From a virus: 52,154 bases of DNA. The stretch's first letter is position 1. The number at the start of each line of letters is the position of its first letter. The position numbers were made by a program, and so were the translations under genes. Shown here piece after piece: positions 1 through 7,127 of the stretch. The notes under the pieces were generated by a model that saw nothing but the letters and a program-made list of their open reading frames with translations, did not search any database and was not told the origin of the DNA. The stretch lies in the IMG/VR virus record IMGVR_UViG_3300008517_000183, positions 1 through 52,154 of that record. One strand, 5' to 3'.

Positions 1-119
1 CAGCCCTCCAGTTTTGCTCAGATAAATTGACCCCTGAGCAGATAGACAGATGGGGAGACGAATATCCATCGGTAGCCCTGGAATATTGCTCAGACAAATT
101 GACCGCTGAACAAATCGAG
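1..119. repeat. 119-bp exact terminal direct repeat, left copy
   Basis: Bases 1-119 are identical to 52036-52154. The length fits a k-mer overlap left by a de Bruijn assembler at the join of a circular molecule. It falls inside the solenoid-repeat gene, and a near-copy with a mismatch near its 3' end exists at about 47328-47446, so a repeat-induced join cannot be fully excluded. The join gives a paralogue of normal length, which favours real circularity. Confidence 0.9.
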
Positions 120-218
120 AGATGGGGAGATGTGGAACCGCGGGCAGCCTTGTTTTATTGCTCACATAAATTAACTCCTGAGCAAATAGACCGGTTTGGA
201 GGGATATATGACAATTAA
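1..218 (+). CDS. Solenoid-repeat protein E, C-terminal part (continues from 51684)
   Basis: This open frame has no start here because it is the 3' end of the gene that begins at 51684. Joining the ends after removing the 119-base overlap gives one 189-residue protein with five full 24-residue helical repeats. This part carries the last two repeats (WGDEYPSV and WGDVEPRA types) and an unusual tail ending RFGGIYDN, where the paralogues end in WRNR. The stop at 216-218 overlaps the start of the next paralogue (208). Function unknown; family described at 208-768. Confidence 0.85.
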   Translation, partial: ALQFCSDKLTPEQIDRWGDEYPSVALEYCSDKLTAEQIERWGDVEPRAALFYCSHKLTPEQIDRFGGIYDN

Positions 219-768
219 ACAAAAAAAACAATGGATCAAAAAAGCCACGGAAAGAGGGGCCTGTGAAGATTTTTTTATGTGGCTTGATGATAAAAATATC
301 GAGGACTTAGAGATTAGCGATATCCCTCCAGAGTACGGTTTATGGGCGGTTGGGGAAATAGATTTGCCTGTATCCCCTGAACAAATAGAAAAATGGGGGG
401 ATATTGACCCATCGACAGCCCTTGAATATTGCTCAAACAGATTAACCCATGAGCAAATCGAAAAATGGGGGGAGAAATGGCCATCGGCAGCCCTGGAATA
501 TTGCTCAGATAAATTAACCCCTGAGCAAATAGAAAAATGGGGAGATGTGGAACCGCGGGCAGCCCTGCGATATTGCTCACATAAATTAACCCATGAGCAA
601 ATAGACAAATGGGGAGATAGACAGCCATGGGTAGCTCTAATAGATTGCTCAAACAGATTGACTCCTGATCAGATAGAAAAATGGGGGGAGAAATGGCCAA
701 TAGTAGCTCTAAAATATTGCTCAGATAAATTGACCCCGGAGCAAATCGAGAGATGGAGGCACAGATGA
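208..768 (+). CDS. Solenoid-repeat protein A (24-residue TPEQI-W-AL-YC repeats)
   Basis: The ATG at 208 is chosen because all paralogues begin MTIKQK or similar and GGAGGG lies just upstream. The 186-residue product has a header of about 57 residues (charged helix, then a motif like EISDIPPEYGLWAVG), five full repeats and a short cap. Each repeat reads roughly LTPEQIEKWGDxxPxxALxYCSDK, two short helices, so a right-handed alpha solenoid is likely. Positions 12-13 (ID, KW, VE, RQ, KW) and 15-16 vary while the frame residues are fixed. No family name is recognised. Paralogues lie at 46975, 47604, 48090 and 51684. Confidence 0.9.
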   Translation: MTIKQKKQWIKKATERGACEDFFMWLDDKNIEDLEISDIPPEYGLWAVGEIDLPVSPEQIEKWGDIDPSTALEYCSNRLTHEQIEKWGEKWPSAALEYCSDKLTPEQIEKWGDVEPRAALRYCSHKLTHEQIDKWGDRQPWVALIDCSNRLTPDQIEKWGEKWPIVALKYCSDKLTPEQIERWRHR

Positions 769-817
769 AAGCTTCCGGTTAAATTATGAAAGATAATATA
801 ACAATATGAGGATTAAA

Positions 818-949
818 ATGAAAATATTAGAAATATTTTTAATGTTCTTTTTTATTTTGTCCATTGTTTGGCTGTCACATACATGCAGCACAAATTTAAA
901 ATTTATCCAGAATAAACTGGAACATAAATATATCGAAGTGTGGGAATGA
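818..949 (+). CDS. Small single-pass membrane protein
   Basis: A 43-residue frame starts at an ATG six bases after a GAGG site; an in-frame ATG at 806 is the alternative. Residues 4-22 (EIFLMFFFILSIVWL region) form one hydrophobic helix followed by a polar tail with one Cys. It lies between the repeat protein and the gene at 980. Function unknown; the membrane segment is the only support beyond the ribosome site. Confidence 0.5.
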   Translation: MKILEIFLMFFFILSIVWLSHTCSTNLKFIQNKLEHKYIEVWE

Positions 950-979
950 ATAATAATAATAAATTTATTGGAGGTAGAA

Positions 980-1261
980 ATGATAGAAATGGAAAAGATA
1001 AATGGTATTTGGTGTACTCATGTTATATCCGAACCAGGAGATGGGACAAGATACGATTTTATTGTTGGAAATGATGGGCCGGATAGGTATTGTTTTATGC
1101 CACATAGGAGTACGTTTAGATTTCCACAAAAAATAAATTATTATGATGTTTGTAATATAGAAGAAATAAACGATACAATACTGGAATTTGCTAAAAATGA
1201 TAATTGCAATCCTCACACAGTCCTTGAATGTGTGAGAATAATAAAAAAATTAAGAGAATGA
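980..1261 (+). CDS. Hypothetical early protein, 93 aa
   Basis: The start at 980 follows GGAGG at 970-974 with good spacing; an in-frame ATG at 968 precedes that site and is less likely. The soluble protein is mixed alpha/beta with several Cys and aromatic residues and a basic C-terminus (IIKKLRE). No known domain is recognised. It is transcribed rightward with the neighbouring small genes. Confidence 0.6.
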   Translation: MIEMEKINGIWCTHVISEPGDGTRYDFIVGNDGPDRYCFMPHRSTFRFPQKINYYDVCNIEEINDTILEFAKNDNCNPHTVLECVRIIKKLRE

Positions 1262-1289
1262 TTTACTTAGAAATGACGGAGGTGTGGGG

Positions 1290-1340
1290 ATGAATAATCT
1301 TTCGAGGATTGCAGAGGGTGAATTAAATGTATATACATAA
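1290..1340 (+). CDS. Short upstream ORF (16 codons) overlapping the next gene
   Basis: MNNLSRIAEGELNVYT is preceded by GGAGGTG and ends inside the first codons of the gene at 1327 in another frame. The 33-kb copy of that gene is preceded by an equivalent short frame, MRIAEVKLYELT (33324). Conservation of both frames suggests a translated leader or coupling peptide rather than chance. Confidence 0.35.
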   Translation: MNNLSRIAEGELNVYT

Positions 1341-1515
1341 TATAATCATACCAAAAGCAAGTAAAATGTCATATACAAGCGATATGAGCGATACAGCAAA
1401 CATAGCAAATACGCTATGTAACAAATATCTCTGTATCCCTGATTTAATGGCAGTACAGAAACTAAAAACACTTAAAAACAACAAAAAAGCACAAAAAAAG
1501 AGTAAAAAGCAGTGA
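1327..1515 (+). CDS. Small basic HNIIIPK protein, copy 1
   Basis: This 62-residue lysine-rich protein begins MYIHNIIIPK, carries a Cys pair in TLCNKYLCIPD and ends KKSKKQ. GAGGGTG lies eight bases before the start. A paralogue at 33349 has equal spacing between the HNIIIPK and CIPD blocks, which argues that both are coding. Its stop TGA overlaps the GTG start of the next gene. Despite the letters HN it has no HNH nuclease motif. Function unknown; a nucleic-acid-binding role would be a guess from its charge. Confidence 0.6.
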   Translation: MYIHNIIIPKASKMSYTSDMSDTANIANTLCNKYLCIPDLMAVQKLKTLKNNKKAQKKSKKQ

Positions 1516-1525
1516 AAAAGGGAAT
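1497..1525. repeat. 29-nt dispersed repeat, copy at 1.5 kb
   Basis: These 29 bases recur exactly on the minus strand at 43409-43437, and 19 of them recur at 33519-33537. At this copy the repeat contains the KKSKKQ end of one gene and the GTG start of the next. Reading frames differ between copies. Confidence 0.8.
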
Positions 1526-2039
1526 CAATAAACAATATCTGAAACAATATGTGTGTCCAATTTGTGGAGATGTACACAGGGTAGAAGGCCAAAAATCGAA
1601 CAACATAATGAGCGTGTTCGAAAAATGCCATAAATGCGAAGGAAGAAAAATGAAACTAACAAAAGAACAAATCGAGATACTTTTGAAACATCAAAATGAG
1701 CCTGCAAAAGCAAGAATAACATTAAATTTGTCGAATGAAGAAATATCTGAAATATTATTTACATTAAAAATGATAGAAAAAATTAACGAGCATATAGATG
1801 ATGACGAGATAATTAAAAAAATAGAAAAAATGTATTATAAGCAACGCTATGGAGGTAAGCCAAAAAGAATTGAGTGGAGGAATAATCATAAAATTGTTTG
1901 TCCTCACTGTCAAAAAAATAGTTATGTATTAAATTATTTTAGCACCGGATTAAACAACATAACCGGGACGTGCTACGAATGCGGGTATGAGCAAAACACT
2001 AATGATGAGGTTGTAACAAAGGGCGAAGTTGACAATTAG
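1512..2039 (+). CDS. Two-zinc-ribbon protein, 175 aa
   Basis: GTG start overlapping the previous stop (GTGA), implying translational coupling. The N-terminus has CPIC and CHKC pairs and the C-terminus has CPHC and CYEC pairs, each able to bind one zinc. The charged, probably helical middle contains KLTKEQIEILLKHQNEPAK. Such two-ribbon proteins often bind DNA or RNA, but no specific family is recognised. A strong promoter for the next transcription unit overlaps its last codons (2029-2057). Confidence 0.75.
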   Translation: MKKGINKQYLKQYVCPICGDVHRVEGQKSNNIMSVFEKCHKCEGRKMKLTKEQIEILLKHQNEPAKARITLNLSNEEISEILFTLKMIEKINEHIDDDEIIKKIEKMYYKQRYGGKPKRIEWRNNHKIVCPHCQKNSYVLNYFSTGLNNITGTCYECGYEQNTNDEVVTKGEVDN

Positions 2040-2057
2040 CTAAGATTGTGATAATAT
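2029..2057 (+). promoter_or_regulatory. Sigma70-type promoter of a structured RNA
   Basis: TTGACA (2029-2034) and TAATAT (2052-2057) are separated by 17 bases, close to the bacterial consensus. The predicted start is near 2062-2064, immediately before the first hairpin of the RNA described next. Confidence 0.75.
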
Positions 2058-2061
2058 ACTA

Positions 2062-2190
2062 ACGCTGGAGTGGCATCCAGCGGGCCTACACCGGGGCATC
2101 TGCAAAGGATTGTTTTTGTGTGGTAGTTGTAGACGGTGTTCTACAGCGTGCCGGGAGCCAACCGGGCCACACAAGAGCGATCCTTTTTTT
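2062..2190 (+). ncRNA. Structured RNA or leader with terminator-like closing stem
   Basis: The transcript would begin with a 7-bp hairpin (2063-2069 with 2076-2082). A 20-bp helix (2104-2123 with 2167-2186, some G-U pairs) then encloses two hairpins (2128-2133/2140-2145 and CCGG 2151-2154/2162-2165). The closing arm runs into T7 at 2184-2190, so the helix could act as an intrinsic terminator. It may be a free RNA of about 125 nt or an attenuator or antiterminator leader for the gene at 2206. No known RNA class was recognised. Confidence 0.6.
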
Positions 2191-2205
2191 ATTTGGAGGA
2201 CTAAA

Positions 2206-2538
2206 ATGGTGAAGATAATTGACATTGAATTGTTTCAGGGGTGTAAACATCGGAGTATAATTTTGGATGAAGAGGCATTAGTTGCAAAATGTAAAAAATG
2301 CGGAGAAATAATAAATCCTATGGCCTACATAATAGGACTAGCAAAAGAGCAGGAAGAGAATCTATATCAAAAAGACCTATTAAAGCACGAAAAGCAGTCA
2401 TTAGAATTTGATATTAAATATCTAAAGAAAGAGAAAGAACAATTAGAACGTGGTATAGATACCCAAAGAAAAATAAATAATGATATTAACACCCCTAAAA
2501 ACAGCACGGATAGTGATAAAAGAACCCCTAAAAAGTGA
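2206..2538 (+). CDS. Zinc-ribbon and coiled-coil early protein
   Basis: Start at the ATG after TTGGAGGACTAAA; the open frame upstream of it is the structured RNA. The 110-residue protein has a zinc-knuckle-like motif (GCKH near residue 12, CKKCGE near residue 35) followed by a long charged coiled coil (about 48-90) and a polar tail. It is first in the replication block. Function unknown. Confidence 0.7.
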   Translation: MVKIIDIELFQGCKHRSIILDEEALVAKCKKCGEIINPMAYIIGLAKEQEENLYQKDLLKHEKQSLEFDIKYLKKEKEQLERGIDTQRKINNDINTPKNSTDSDKRTPKK

Positions 2539-2544
2539 GGAGAA

Positions 2545-2802
2545 ATGATGAATAAACAAATACTATCAGAGCCAATGTCCGACGGTTATGGGATAATCCC
2601 TAGGGCAGTAATGAGATCACGAGAGTTAACAAATGATGAAAAATTAGTATTAGCCTATATTTTATCTATGACAGGGAATGGTGTCTATGATCCCGGGTGT
2701 GTTGATTATTTTAATATGGCTATCGATTTAGATATCGAGGAATTAGAAATAATTAGAATAATAGAAGGATTAATTAAAAAGGGATGGATATATGGAATAT
2801 AG
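2545..2802 (+). CDS. Winged-helix protein, possible replication accessory factor
   Basis: The 85-residue product has the pattern DGYGIIPRAVMRSRELTNDEKLVLAYIL, typical of the N-terminal helix-turn-helix of phage replication and DnaD-like proteins. It follows a GAGGAG site and overlaps the start of the next replication gene (2792), so the two are probably translationally coupled. It could represent the N-terminal half of an initiator split into two polypeptides. Confidence 0.65.
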   Translation: MMNKQILSEPMSDGYGIIPRAVMRSRELTNDEKLVLAYILSMTGNGVYDPGCVDYFNMAIDLDIEELEIIRIIEGLIKKGWIYGI

Positions 2803-3631
2803 TTTTGATATTGAACACGCTAAACAATACGGAGTTGATGAGGCAATAATGATAAAAAATATGCTTCATTGGATTATCCACAATAAGGCAAATAATAAGA
2901 ATTTATTCAATGAGCGGACGTGGACATATAACAGTGTCAGAGCCTGGGCTATTCAATTTCCGTTTTGGACTGAGAAACAAATCAGGCGAATATTGAAATC
3001 ACTTATTGATCAAGAGGTTTTGGTAAGTGGGAATTTCAATAAAACTTCTTACGATAAAACAAAGTGGTATGCGTTCAAAAATGAATCCAATTTTATGGGC
3101 CAATTGCAGATTGGGACAAAAAGCCTTTGCCCAAATGGGCAAATCGATTCGGTTAAACAGTCCAATCAATTTGTGAAAACGGGCCAACCTATACCATATA
3201 CTAATACATGTAATAAACACATATATATAGATAATGGTAAAAATAAAGAAGTAATTACTGAGATATTAGAATTTTGGAATAACCAGAAAATAACTATCCA
3301 TAATAAATCTATCGCTACTCGTTACCTGAAGAAAAAACATATCGACATAATCAAGGAAGTGGGTATGGATAAAATTAAAGTGGCTATAAGCAATTATAAA
3401 AAGGTTCTTTCCGGGAAAGCTTACTATTATAGTCACAAATATAGCCTGTGGGATTTCATCGCAAGAGGGGCGGTCAATTTTGTCCCCGAGGCAGATCCTT
3501 TGACAAATTATCTGGATTATAAGACAAAGCCGGAGAAAGCCAAAATCCCTGTGAAAATGTGTAAACATTGCGGAGATGAAGCGAGTCACACAGAGAGTTA
3601 TTGTCTGAATTGTGGAGAGGATTATGATTAA
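2792..3631 (+). CDS. Phage replication initiator-like protein (winged helix, C-terminal zinc ribbon)
   Basis: The 279-residue protein has an N-terminal winged-helix region (about 20-85, with WTEKQIRRILKSLIDQEVL as recognition-helix-like segment), a low-complexity linker, a middle helical region resembling DnaD/O-type initiators and a C-terminal zinc ribbon (CKHCG and CLNCG). It lies directly upstream of a methyltransferase and the DnaB helicase, the usual position of an origin-binding or helicase-loading protein. An origin may lie inside the gene or nearby but no iterons were seen. Confidence 0.7.
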   Translation: MEYSFDIEHAKQYGVDEAIMIKNMLHWIIHNKANNKNLFNERTWTYNSVRAWAIQFPFWTEKQIRRILKSLIDQEVLVSGNFNKTSYDKTKWYAFKNESNFMGQLQIGTKSLCPNGQIDSVKQSNQFVKTGQPIPYTNTCNKHIYIDNGKNKEVITEILEFWNNQKITIHNKSIATRYLKKKHIDIIKEVGMDKIKVAISNYKKVLSGKAYYYSHKYSLWDFIARGAVNFVPEADPLTNYLDYKTKPEKAKIPVKMCKHCGDEASHTESYCLNCGEDYD

Positions 3632-4223
3632 ATCATTATCATTTGACCAACATGAAATCATTAGATGGGTACAAGAGTTATACAACCCCATAGATTTAGA
3701 CCCAACCTATGGTAAGGGTAATTTCTACCCTGATAAAAAGCCTGAATATTGTTTTGACATCAATCCTAAATATGGGTGCAATGTAATTGACTATAAACAA
3801 TTGCCGTTTGCATGTAATTACAGCCAGATTAAAGCTATCATGTTTGATCCTCCATTTTTGGCTACAACAGGGCCGAGTTTGAAAAAGGAAAAGGGGAATA
3901 TTATCAACAAGAGATTCTCGGTTTATTCCTCAGAAAAAGAATTGATTGAGGAATATCAAAAAGCGACAAAAGAGATGTACAGAATTTTAGCCAAAGGCGG
4001 ATTTTTGTATTTTAAATGCCAAGATAAGGTATCAAGCGGCAAGCAATATTTTACACATATTGATGTTTATAATATGGCAGTTGATGCCGGATTTTACCCA
4101 AGAGATTTATTCATCCTTGGAGCTAAGAACAGGATCGTGGCTAATTGGCAGCGGGAACAACAACACGCACGAAAATTCCACTGTTATTTTTGGGTGTTTG
4201 AAAAAAAGAAATATTACCCATAG
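3624..4223 (+). CDS. Orphan DNA methyltransferase (DPPF-type)
   Basis: The ATG at 3624 is preferred over an in-frame GTG at 3612 because GGAGAGG lies before it. The 199-residue protein has a motif I-like segment LDPTYGKGNF (about 25-34) for S-adenosylmethionine and the catalytic motif DPPF (75-78) of amino-methyltransferases acting on adenine N6 or cytosine N4. Order I before IV is normal. No restriction nuclease is adjacent, so protection from host restriction or marking of phage DNA is the likely role. The target is unknown. Confidence 0.8.
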   Translation: MIKSLSFDQHEIIRWVQELYNPIDLDPTYGKGNFYPDKKPEYCFDINPKYGCNVIDYKQLPFACNYSQIKAIMFDPPFLATTGPSLKKEKGNIINKRFSVYSSEKELIEEYQKATKEMYRILAKGGFLYFKCQDKVSSGKQYFTHIDVYNMAVDAGFYPRDLFILGAKNRIVANWQREQQHARKFHCYFWVFEKKKYYP

Positions 4224-4233
4224 GAGTTAACAG

Positions 4234-4443
4234 ATGAGATTATATGATATATGGCGGGAGGGATATAGATGCTCCGGAAATGAAAGCAAGGCAGAATATG
4301 TGGTCACTATATTGGCCTCCTCATTTAAGGAAGCTTGCAGAATTCATTATAGTTTAGATAGGGATTTTGATATAGAAAGATTAACTGTATGGGGGTGTAG
4401 ATTATACTCAACCGAAGAGGAAGCGAGGGCCAGTTACGGATGA
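4234..4443 (+). CDS. Small hypothetical protein, 69 aa
   Basis: The frame follows AGGAGTT with good spacing. The soluble protein starts MRLYDIWREGYRCSGN and has the look of small conserved phage proteins that carry an alpha/beta fold, but no function is known. It sits between the methyltransferase and the helicase block. Confidence 0.6.
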   Translation: MRLYDIWREGYRCSGNESKAEYVVTILASSFKEACRIHYSLDRDFDIERLTVWGCRLYSTEEEARASYG

Positions 4444-4461
4444 TAAAAGGAGTTATAAAAG

Positions 4462-4809
4462 ATGAATAAATTTTGGGAATGGATGAATAATGTCAATAGG
4501 GGGGTAATCTCATTTGGTGTCGCAGATAGGATATATTTAGAATTATCAGAAAAGCAATTTACTGATGAAATAGCCTATATAGAAGTGGATTGCTGCGAAA
4601 GGCTTTTAGATAAGCGGCTACCGGAAAATATACTAATCGGATATATGCTGGAATACATCAGAGATCATGAAATATGGGAGTCTGAAAAATTCCCATACTT
4701 AGACGGGGATTTGGTAGGAATAGAGATGAGACTATCAATGGTGTGGAATCATGTTGATCAATACAACGAATTGAAACAGATCATTGAATTAATAGATGGT
4801 GAAGAATGA
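4462..4809 (+). CDS. Hypothetical protein, 115 aa, upstream of helicase
   Basis: An acidic, mostly helical protein with several Trp residues, preceded by AGGAG. Its stop overlaps the ATG of the DnaB helicase (ATGA-type overlap), so expression is coupled to replication. A helicase loader is conceivable from position only; no ATPase motif or known domain is visible. Confidence 0.6.
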   Translation: MNKFWEWMNNVNRGVISFGVADRIYLELSEKQFTDEIAYIEVDCCERLLDKRLPENILIGYMLEYIRDHEIWESEKFPYLDGDLVGIEMRLSMVWNHVDQYNELKQIIELIDGEE

Positions 4810-6029
4810 GTCAAGAAAAAATATTAGGCTGCATATTAAACGATAATACACTTATTAACGAGCTAAAAATAAACCCTGATTGGTTCCACCCGAAATATAA
4901 ATTGGTATTTGAGTCTATGCGGGAGATGTACGACAAATATCAGGCAATAGACAAAAAAGAGCTCACTATGAAATTCATCAAATCCGGGATAAATGTCCTG
5001 TCGTTTGGAGATTATAGCCACGAGGGGCTATTTGAAAAGTATCAAAAAGATATTGAAAATGAATATAAAACAAACCAACTAAGAAAAATGTCCCATGAGC
5101 TGATCGAGTACAGCGGTAGAAATGATCGGGATTCCGTGGATATGGTTAGCCTTATGGAAAAAACCCTGACAGAATTACAGGTCACCGGAAATAGTGACTA
5201 CCGTAAATTGGGGGAATATTGTCACGAGGTCACAGAGGAGATAGAGAGGGCCTATCATGCAAAATCTGATATAAGCGGGATACCTAGCGGGTTTGGAGAT
5301 TTGGACAGATTAACCGCGGGATTTCAACCTCAAAATCTCATCATCGTTGGAGCAAGGCCGAGTGTGGGGAAAAGTGCGTTTGTTTCAACGATTGTACAAA
5401 ACCTCTCAGTGCGCCGAGGATTCCACACAGGCGTTTTCTCGCTCGAAATGGGGGCAAAGGAATATTTGCGAAGAATAATTGCAGGAACGGCCAATATACC
5501 CCAATCCAGGCTAAAAAACGGGGCATTAAATACGGCAGCATTTTCAAGCCTCACTGACGCAATGGGAAAGATCTACGAGGCTCCAATATACATAGATGAC
5601 ACCGCCGGGATAAGTCTTTTTGATTTAAAAAACAGGGCTAGACGAATGAAGAGGAAAGATAAAATTCAAATATTGTTTATTGACTATATAGGGTTAATAA
5701 CCAACGGAAATAGGAAAATCCCCCGTCACGAACAAATGGCCGAGGTCTCAAAAGAGCTTAAGGGCTTGTCGATGGAATTGGATATCCCGGTGGTTGCTCT
5801 CTCACAGGTGGGCAGACAGTCTGAGGGTAAAATGCCTAATTTGGCAGACCTCAGAGAAACAGGTGCGATTGAACAGGACGCTGATGTAGTCATATTTTTA
5901 CACCGGACAGAAGATGAGGAAATGCTGTGTGCTGTAGCAAAACAACGTAATGGGCCTATAGGTACAATCGGGTTAACGTTTCGGAAAGAGATTGTTAGAT
6001 TTGAAGGAAAGATAACAAATAAACAATAA
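4806..6029 (+). CDS. dnaB: Replicative DNA helicase, DnaB family
   Basis: The 407-residue protein unwinds the phage replication fork as a hexamer. It has an N-terminal helical domain beginning MSQEKILGCILND, then a RecA-type ATPase with Walker A GARPSVGKSAF (about 179-189), Walker B ILFIDYIGLI (about 287-296) and the later DnaB blocks SQVGRQSEGK and LRETGAIEQDADVV. Length is slightly below bacterial DnaB (about 450-470). No DNA polymerase or primase was recognised in this window, so host enzymes are probably recruited. Confidence 0.95.
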   Translation: MSQEKILGCILNDNTLINELKINPDWFHPKYKLVFESMREMYDKYQAIDKKELTMKFIKSGINVLSFGDYSHEGLFEKYQKDIENEYKTNQLRKMSHELIEYSGRNDRDSVDMVSLMEKTLTELQVTGNSDYRKLGEYCHEVTEEIERAYHAKSDISGIPSGFGDLDRLTAGFQPQNLIIVGARPSVGKSAFVSTIVQNLSVRRGFHTGVFSLEMGAKEYLRRIIAGTANIPQSRLKNGALNTAAFSSLTDAMGKIYEAPIYIDDTAGISLFDLKNRARRMKRKDKIQILFIDYIGLITNGNRKIPRHEQMAEVSKELKGLSMELDIPVVALSQVGRQSEGKMPNLADLRETGAIEQDADVVIFLHRTEDEEMLCAVAKQRNGPIGTIGLTFRKEIVRFEGKITNKQ

Positions 6030-6055
6030 AAAAGATAAAAAAAACACATAAAAGG

Positions 6056-6083
6056 TTGACAAATAAAATAAATGGTGTATAAT
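6056..6083 (+). promoter_or_regulatory. Sigma70-type promoter with TTGACAAATAA box
   Basis: TTGACA (6056-6061) and TATAAT (6078-6083) are spaced by 16 bases. The 15-base string TTGACAAATAAAATA is also present at the promoter at 45180, and the start of it at 22215. It should drive the small-gene operon beginning at 6133. Confidence 0.8.
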
Positions 6084-6090
6084 TAATAAT

Positions 6091-6121
6091 GTAAGGTGGT
6101 AATAAAAACCGCCGACCTTAA
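6091..6121 (+). promoter_or_regulatory. Leader hairpin downstream of the 6056 promoter
   Basis: TAAGGT and ACCTTA can pair, with a further GG/CC, around an A-rich loop just before the first ribosome site. It could be a 5' stabilising hairpin or an operator. No T tract follows, so it is not an intrinsic terminator. Confidence 0.4.
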
Positions 6122-6132
6122 TGGGGGTCAAA

Positions 6133-6309
6133 ATGGAAACTTTGAGCAAACTGTTTTTAGAATTGGCACAGGTGGTGCCGGATAGAACGCATAGAGAAAG
6201 TAAGGCTAATGAGATATTAGTTTCAATCTTATTAGCGGGGAAAATCAGCTATAAAAATCATAAAAAAATTACGGAATGGGTGGCAGATTACGACTTATTT
6301 AAATCTTAA
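6133..6309 (+). CDS. Small hypothetical protein, 58 aa
   Basis: The ATG at 6133 is preferred to 6121 because GGGGG lies between them. The protein (METLSKLFLELAQVVPDRTH) is helical and soluble. It is the first gene of the operon driven by the promoter at 6056. Function unknown. Confidence 0.6.
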   Translation: METLSKLFLELAQVVPDRTHRESKANEILVSILLAGKISYKNHKKITEWVADYDLFKS

Positions 6310-6319
6310 GGGGGTTTAG

Positions 6320-6598
6320 ATGGAAATGACAAACGCACAAAGAAAAAGATTATTAACATTATCAGTTTTTAGAGCGCAATTAGCTGACAAAATTCCAACT
6401 ACAATGAGGCGTGGGAAAGCCTCTGTCGATGAGGGGTTTTGCGAAATGATGGATGGAATCTTGTCTTACTCTTTTGAATTGGTAAAAAAAATTGATGATA
6501 AACGTCGTGAGGCTTGCCGGGTAGTTATTGCAACAACACCAGAGGCATACTACATCGCAGTAGAGGCCGGGTTTAAGACAATAGAATTAGTTAAGTAA
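6320..6598 (+). CDS. Hypothetical early protein, 92 aa
   Basis: Preceded by AAGGGGGTTTAG. A mixed, basic N-terminal protein (NAQRKRLLTLSVFRAQLADK) with a C-terminal segment VVIATTPEAYYIAVEAGFKT that looks like a small alpha/beta unit. No family recognised. Part of a run of tightly packed small genes. Confidence 0.55.
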   Translation: MEMTNAQRKRLLTLSVFRAQLADKIPTTMRRGKASVDEGFCEMMDGILSYSFELVKKIDDKRREACRVVIATTPEAYYIAVEAGFKTIELVK

Positions 6599-6608
6599 GG
6601 GGGATAAA

Positions 6609-6863
6609 ATGAATTTAAATCTTGCAGTTAAAAGCGGTGAAAAAGCTACTGAGAAAGCTGAGAAACATGGAATTATTAATGCAAAAGGATACCATGTTGA
6701 AAAAGAAAAAAATGGAATAACTGTTTACGTTGCTTCCTTCAGGATTGAAAATATTGGGCATCATAAATATGCAAAATTGGTTTATTTCCCATGGGGGATC
6801 TATGGAAATCCTGAAGGACAAGAACCAACTGAAATTAAAAATCATAGAGTTAAAATTTATTAA
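6609..6863 (+). CDS. Hypothetical early protein, 84 aa
   Basis: Preceded by AAGGGGGAT. A probably beta-rich small protein with many Lys, His and Gly residues (IIVNAKGYHVEK-like opening, YFPWGIYGNPEG later). A likely terminator follows immediately at 6870. Function unknown. Confidence 0.55.
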   Translation: MNLNLAVKSGEKATEKAEKHGIINAKGYHVEKEKNGITVYVASFRIENIGHHKYAKLVYFPWGIYGNPEGQEPTEIKNHRVKIY

Positions 6864-6869
6864 TTTTCC

Positions 6870-6915
6870 AGTCCCTGGGGGATTTTGACCTCCTTACCCT
6901 CGGGGACTTTATTTT
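6870..6915 (+). terminator. Probable intrinsic terminator
   Basis: AGTCCC (6870-6875) pairs with GGGACT (6903-6908), with additional inner GGG/CCC pairing, and a T-rich run TTATTTTA follows. It ends the 6133-6863 unit. Confidence 0.6.
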
Positions 6916-6944
6916 ACAAGGAGGAAACTTCAAGGAGGGCTAAG

Positions 6945-7127
6945 ATGAAAGCAAAAGAAATTAAAGAGATTTTTGAGAGAGTTAATAAAATATTCCGCCC
7001 AATCTGCATTGGTACAGGGAGAGGTCTATCGGCAACAAGACAGTTGAGTGACGATTGTTACAAGGCAGCGGAATTTTTAGGCTATGGGTTGATAAAGGAG
7101 GAAGGGGATGAAACTAACAATCAATGA
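6945..7127 (+). CDS. Small hypothetical protein, 60 aa
   Basis: The ATG at 6945 follows AAGGAGGGC. The product begins MKAKEIKEIFERVNKIFRPI and is probably helical. It overlaps the next gene by 20 bases in another frame. Function unknown. Confidence 0.55.
   Translation: MKAKEIKEIFERVNKIFRPICIGTGRGLSATRQLSDDCYKAAEFLGYGLIKEEGDETNNQ

Noticed and set aside
1-119. Physical terminal repeat of a linear phage genome
   Set aside because: Length and location inside a gene fit an assembler overlap better than packaged ends; a headful-type terminase also argues against fixed short ends.
1327-1515. HNIIIPK proteins as HNH homing endonucleases
   Set aside because: Only the letters H and N match; the second half of an HNH motif and metal-binding Cys pairs are absent.
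2110-2205. Upstream extension of the 2206 gene from a TTG codon
   Set aside because: The region is the structured RNA; the ATG at 2206 has a clear GGAGG site.
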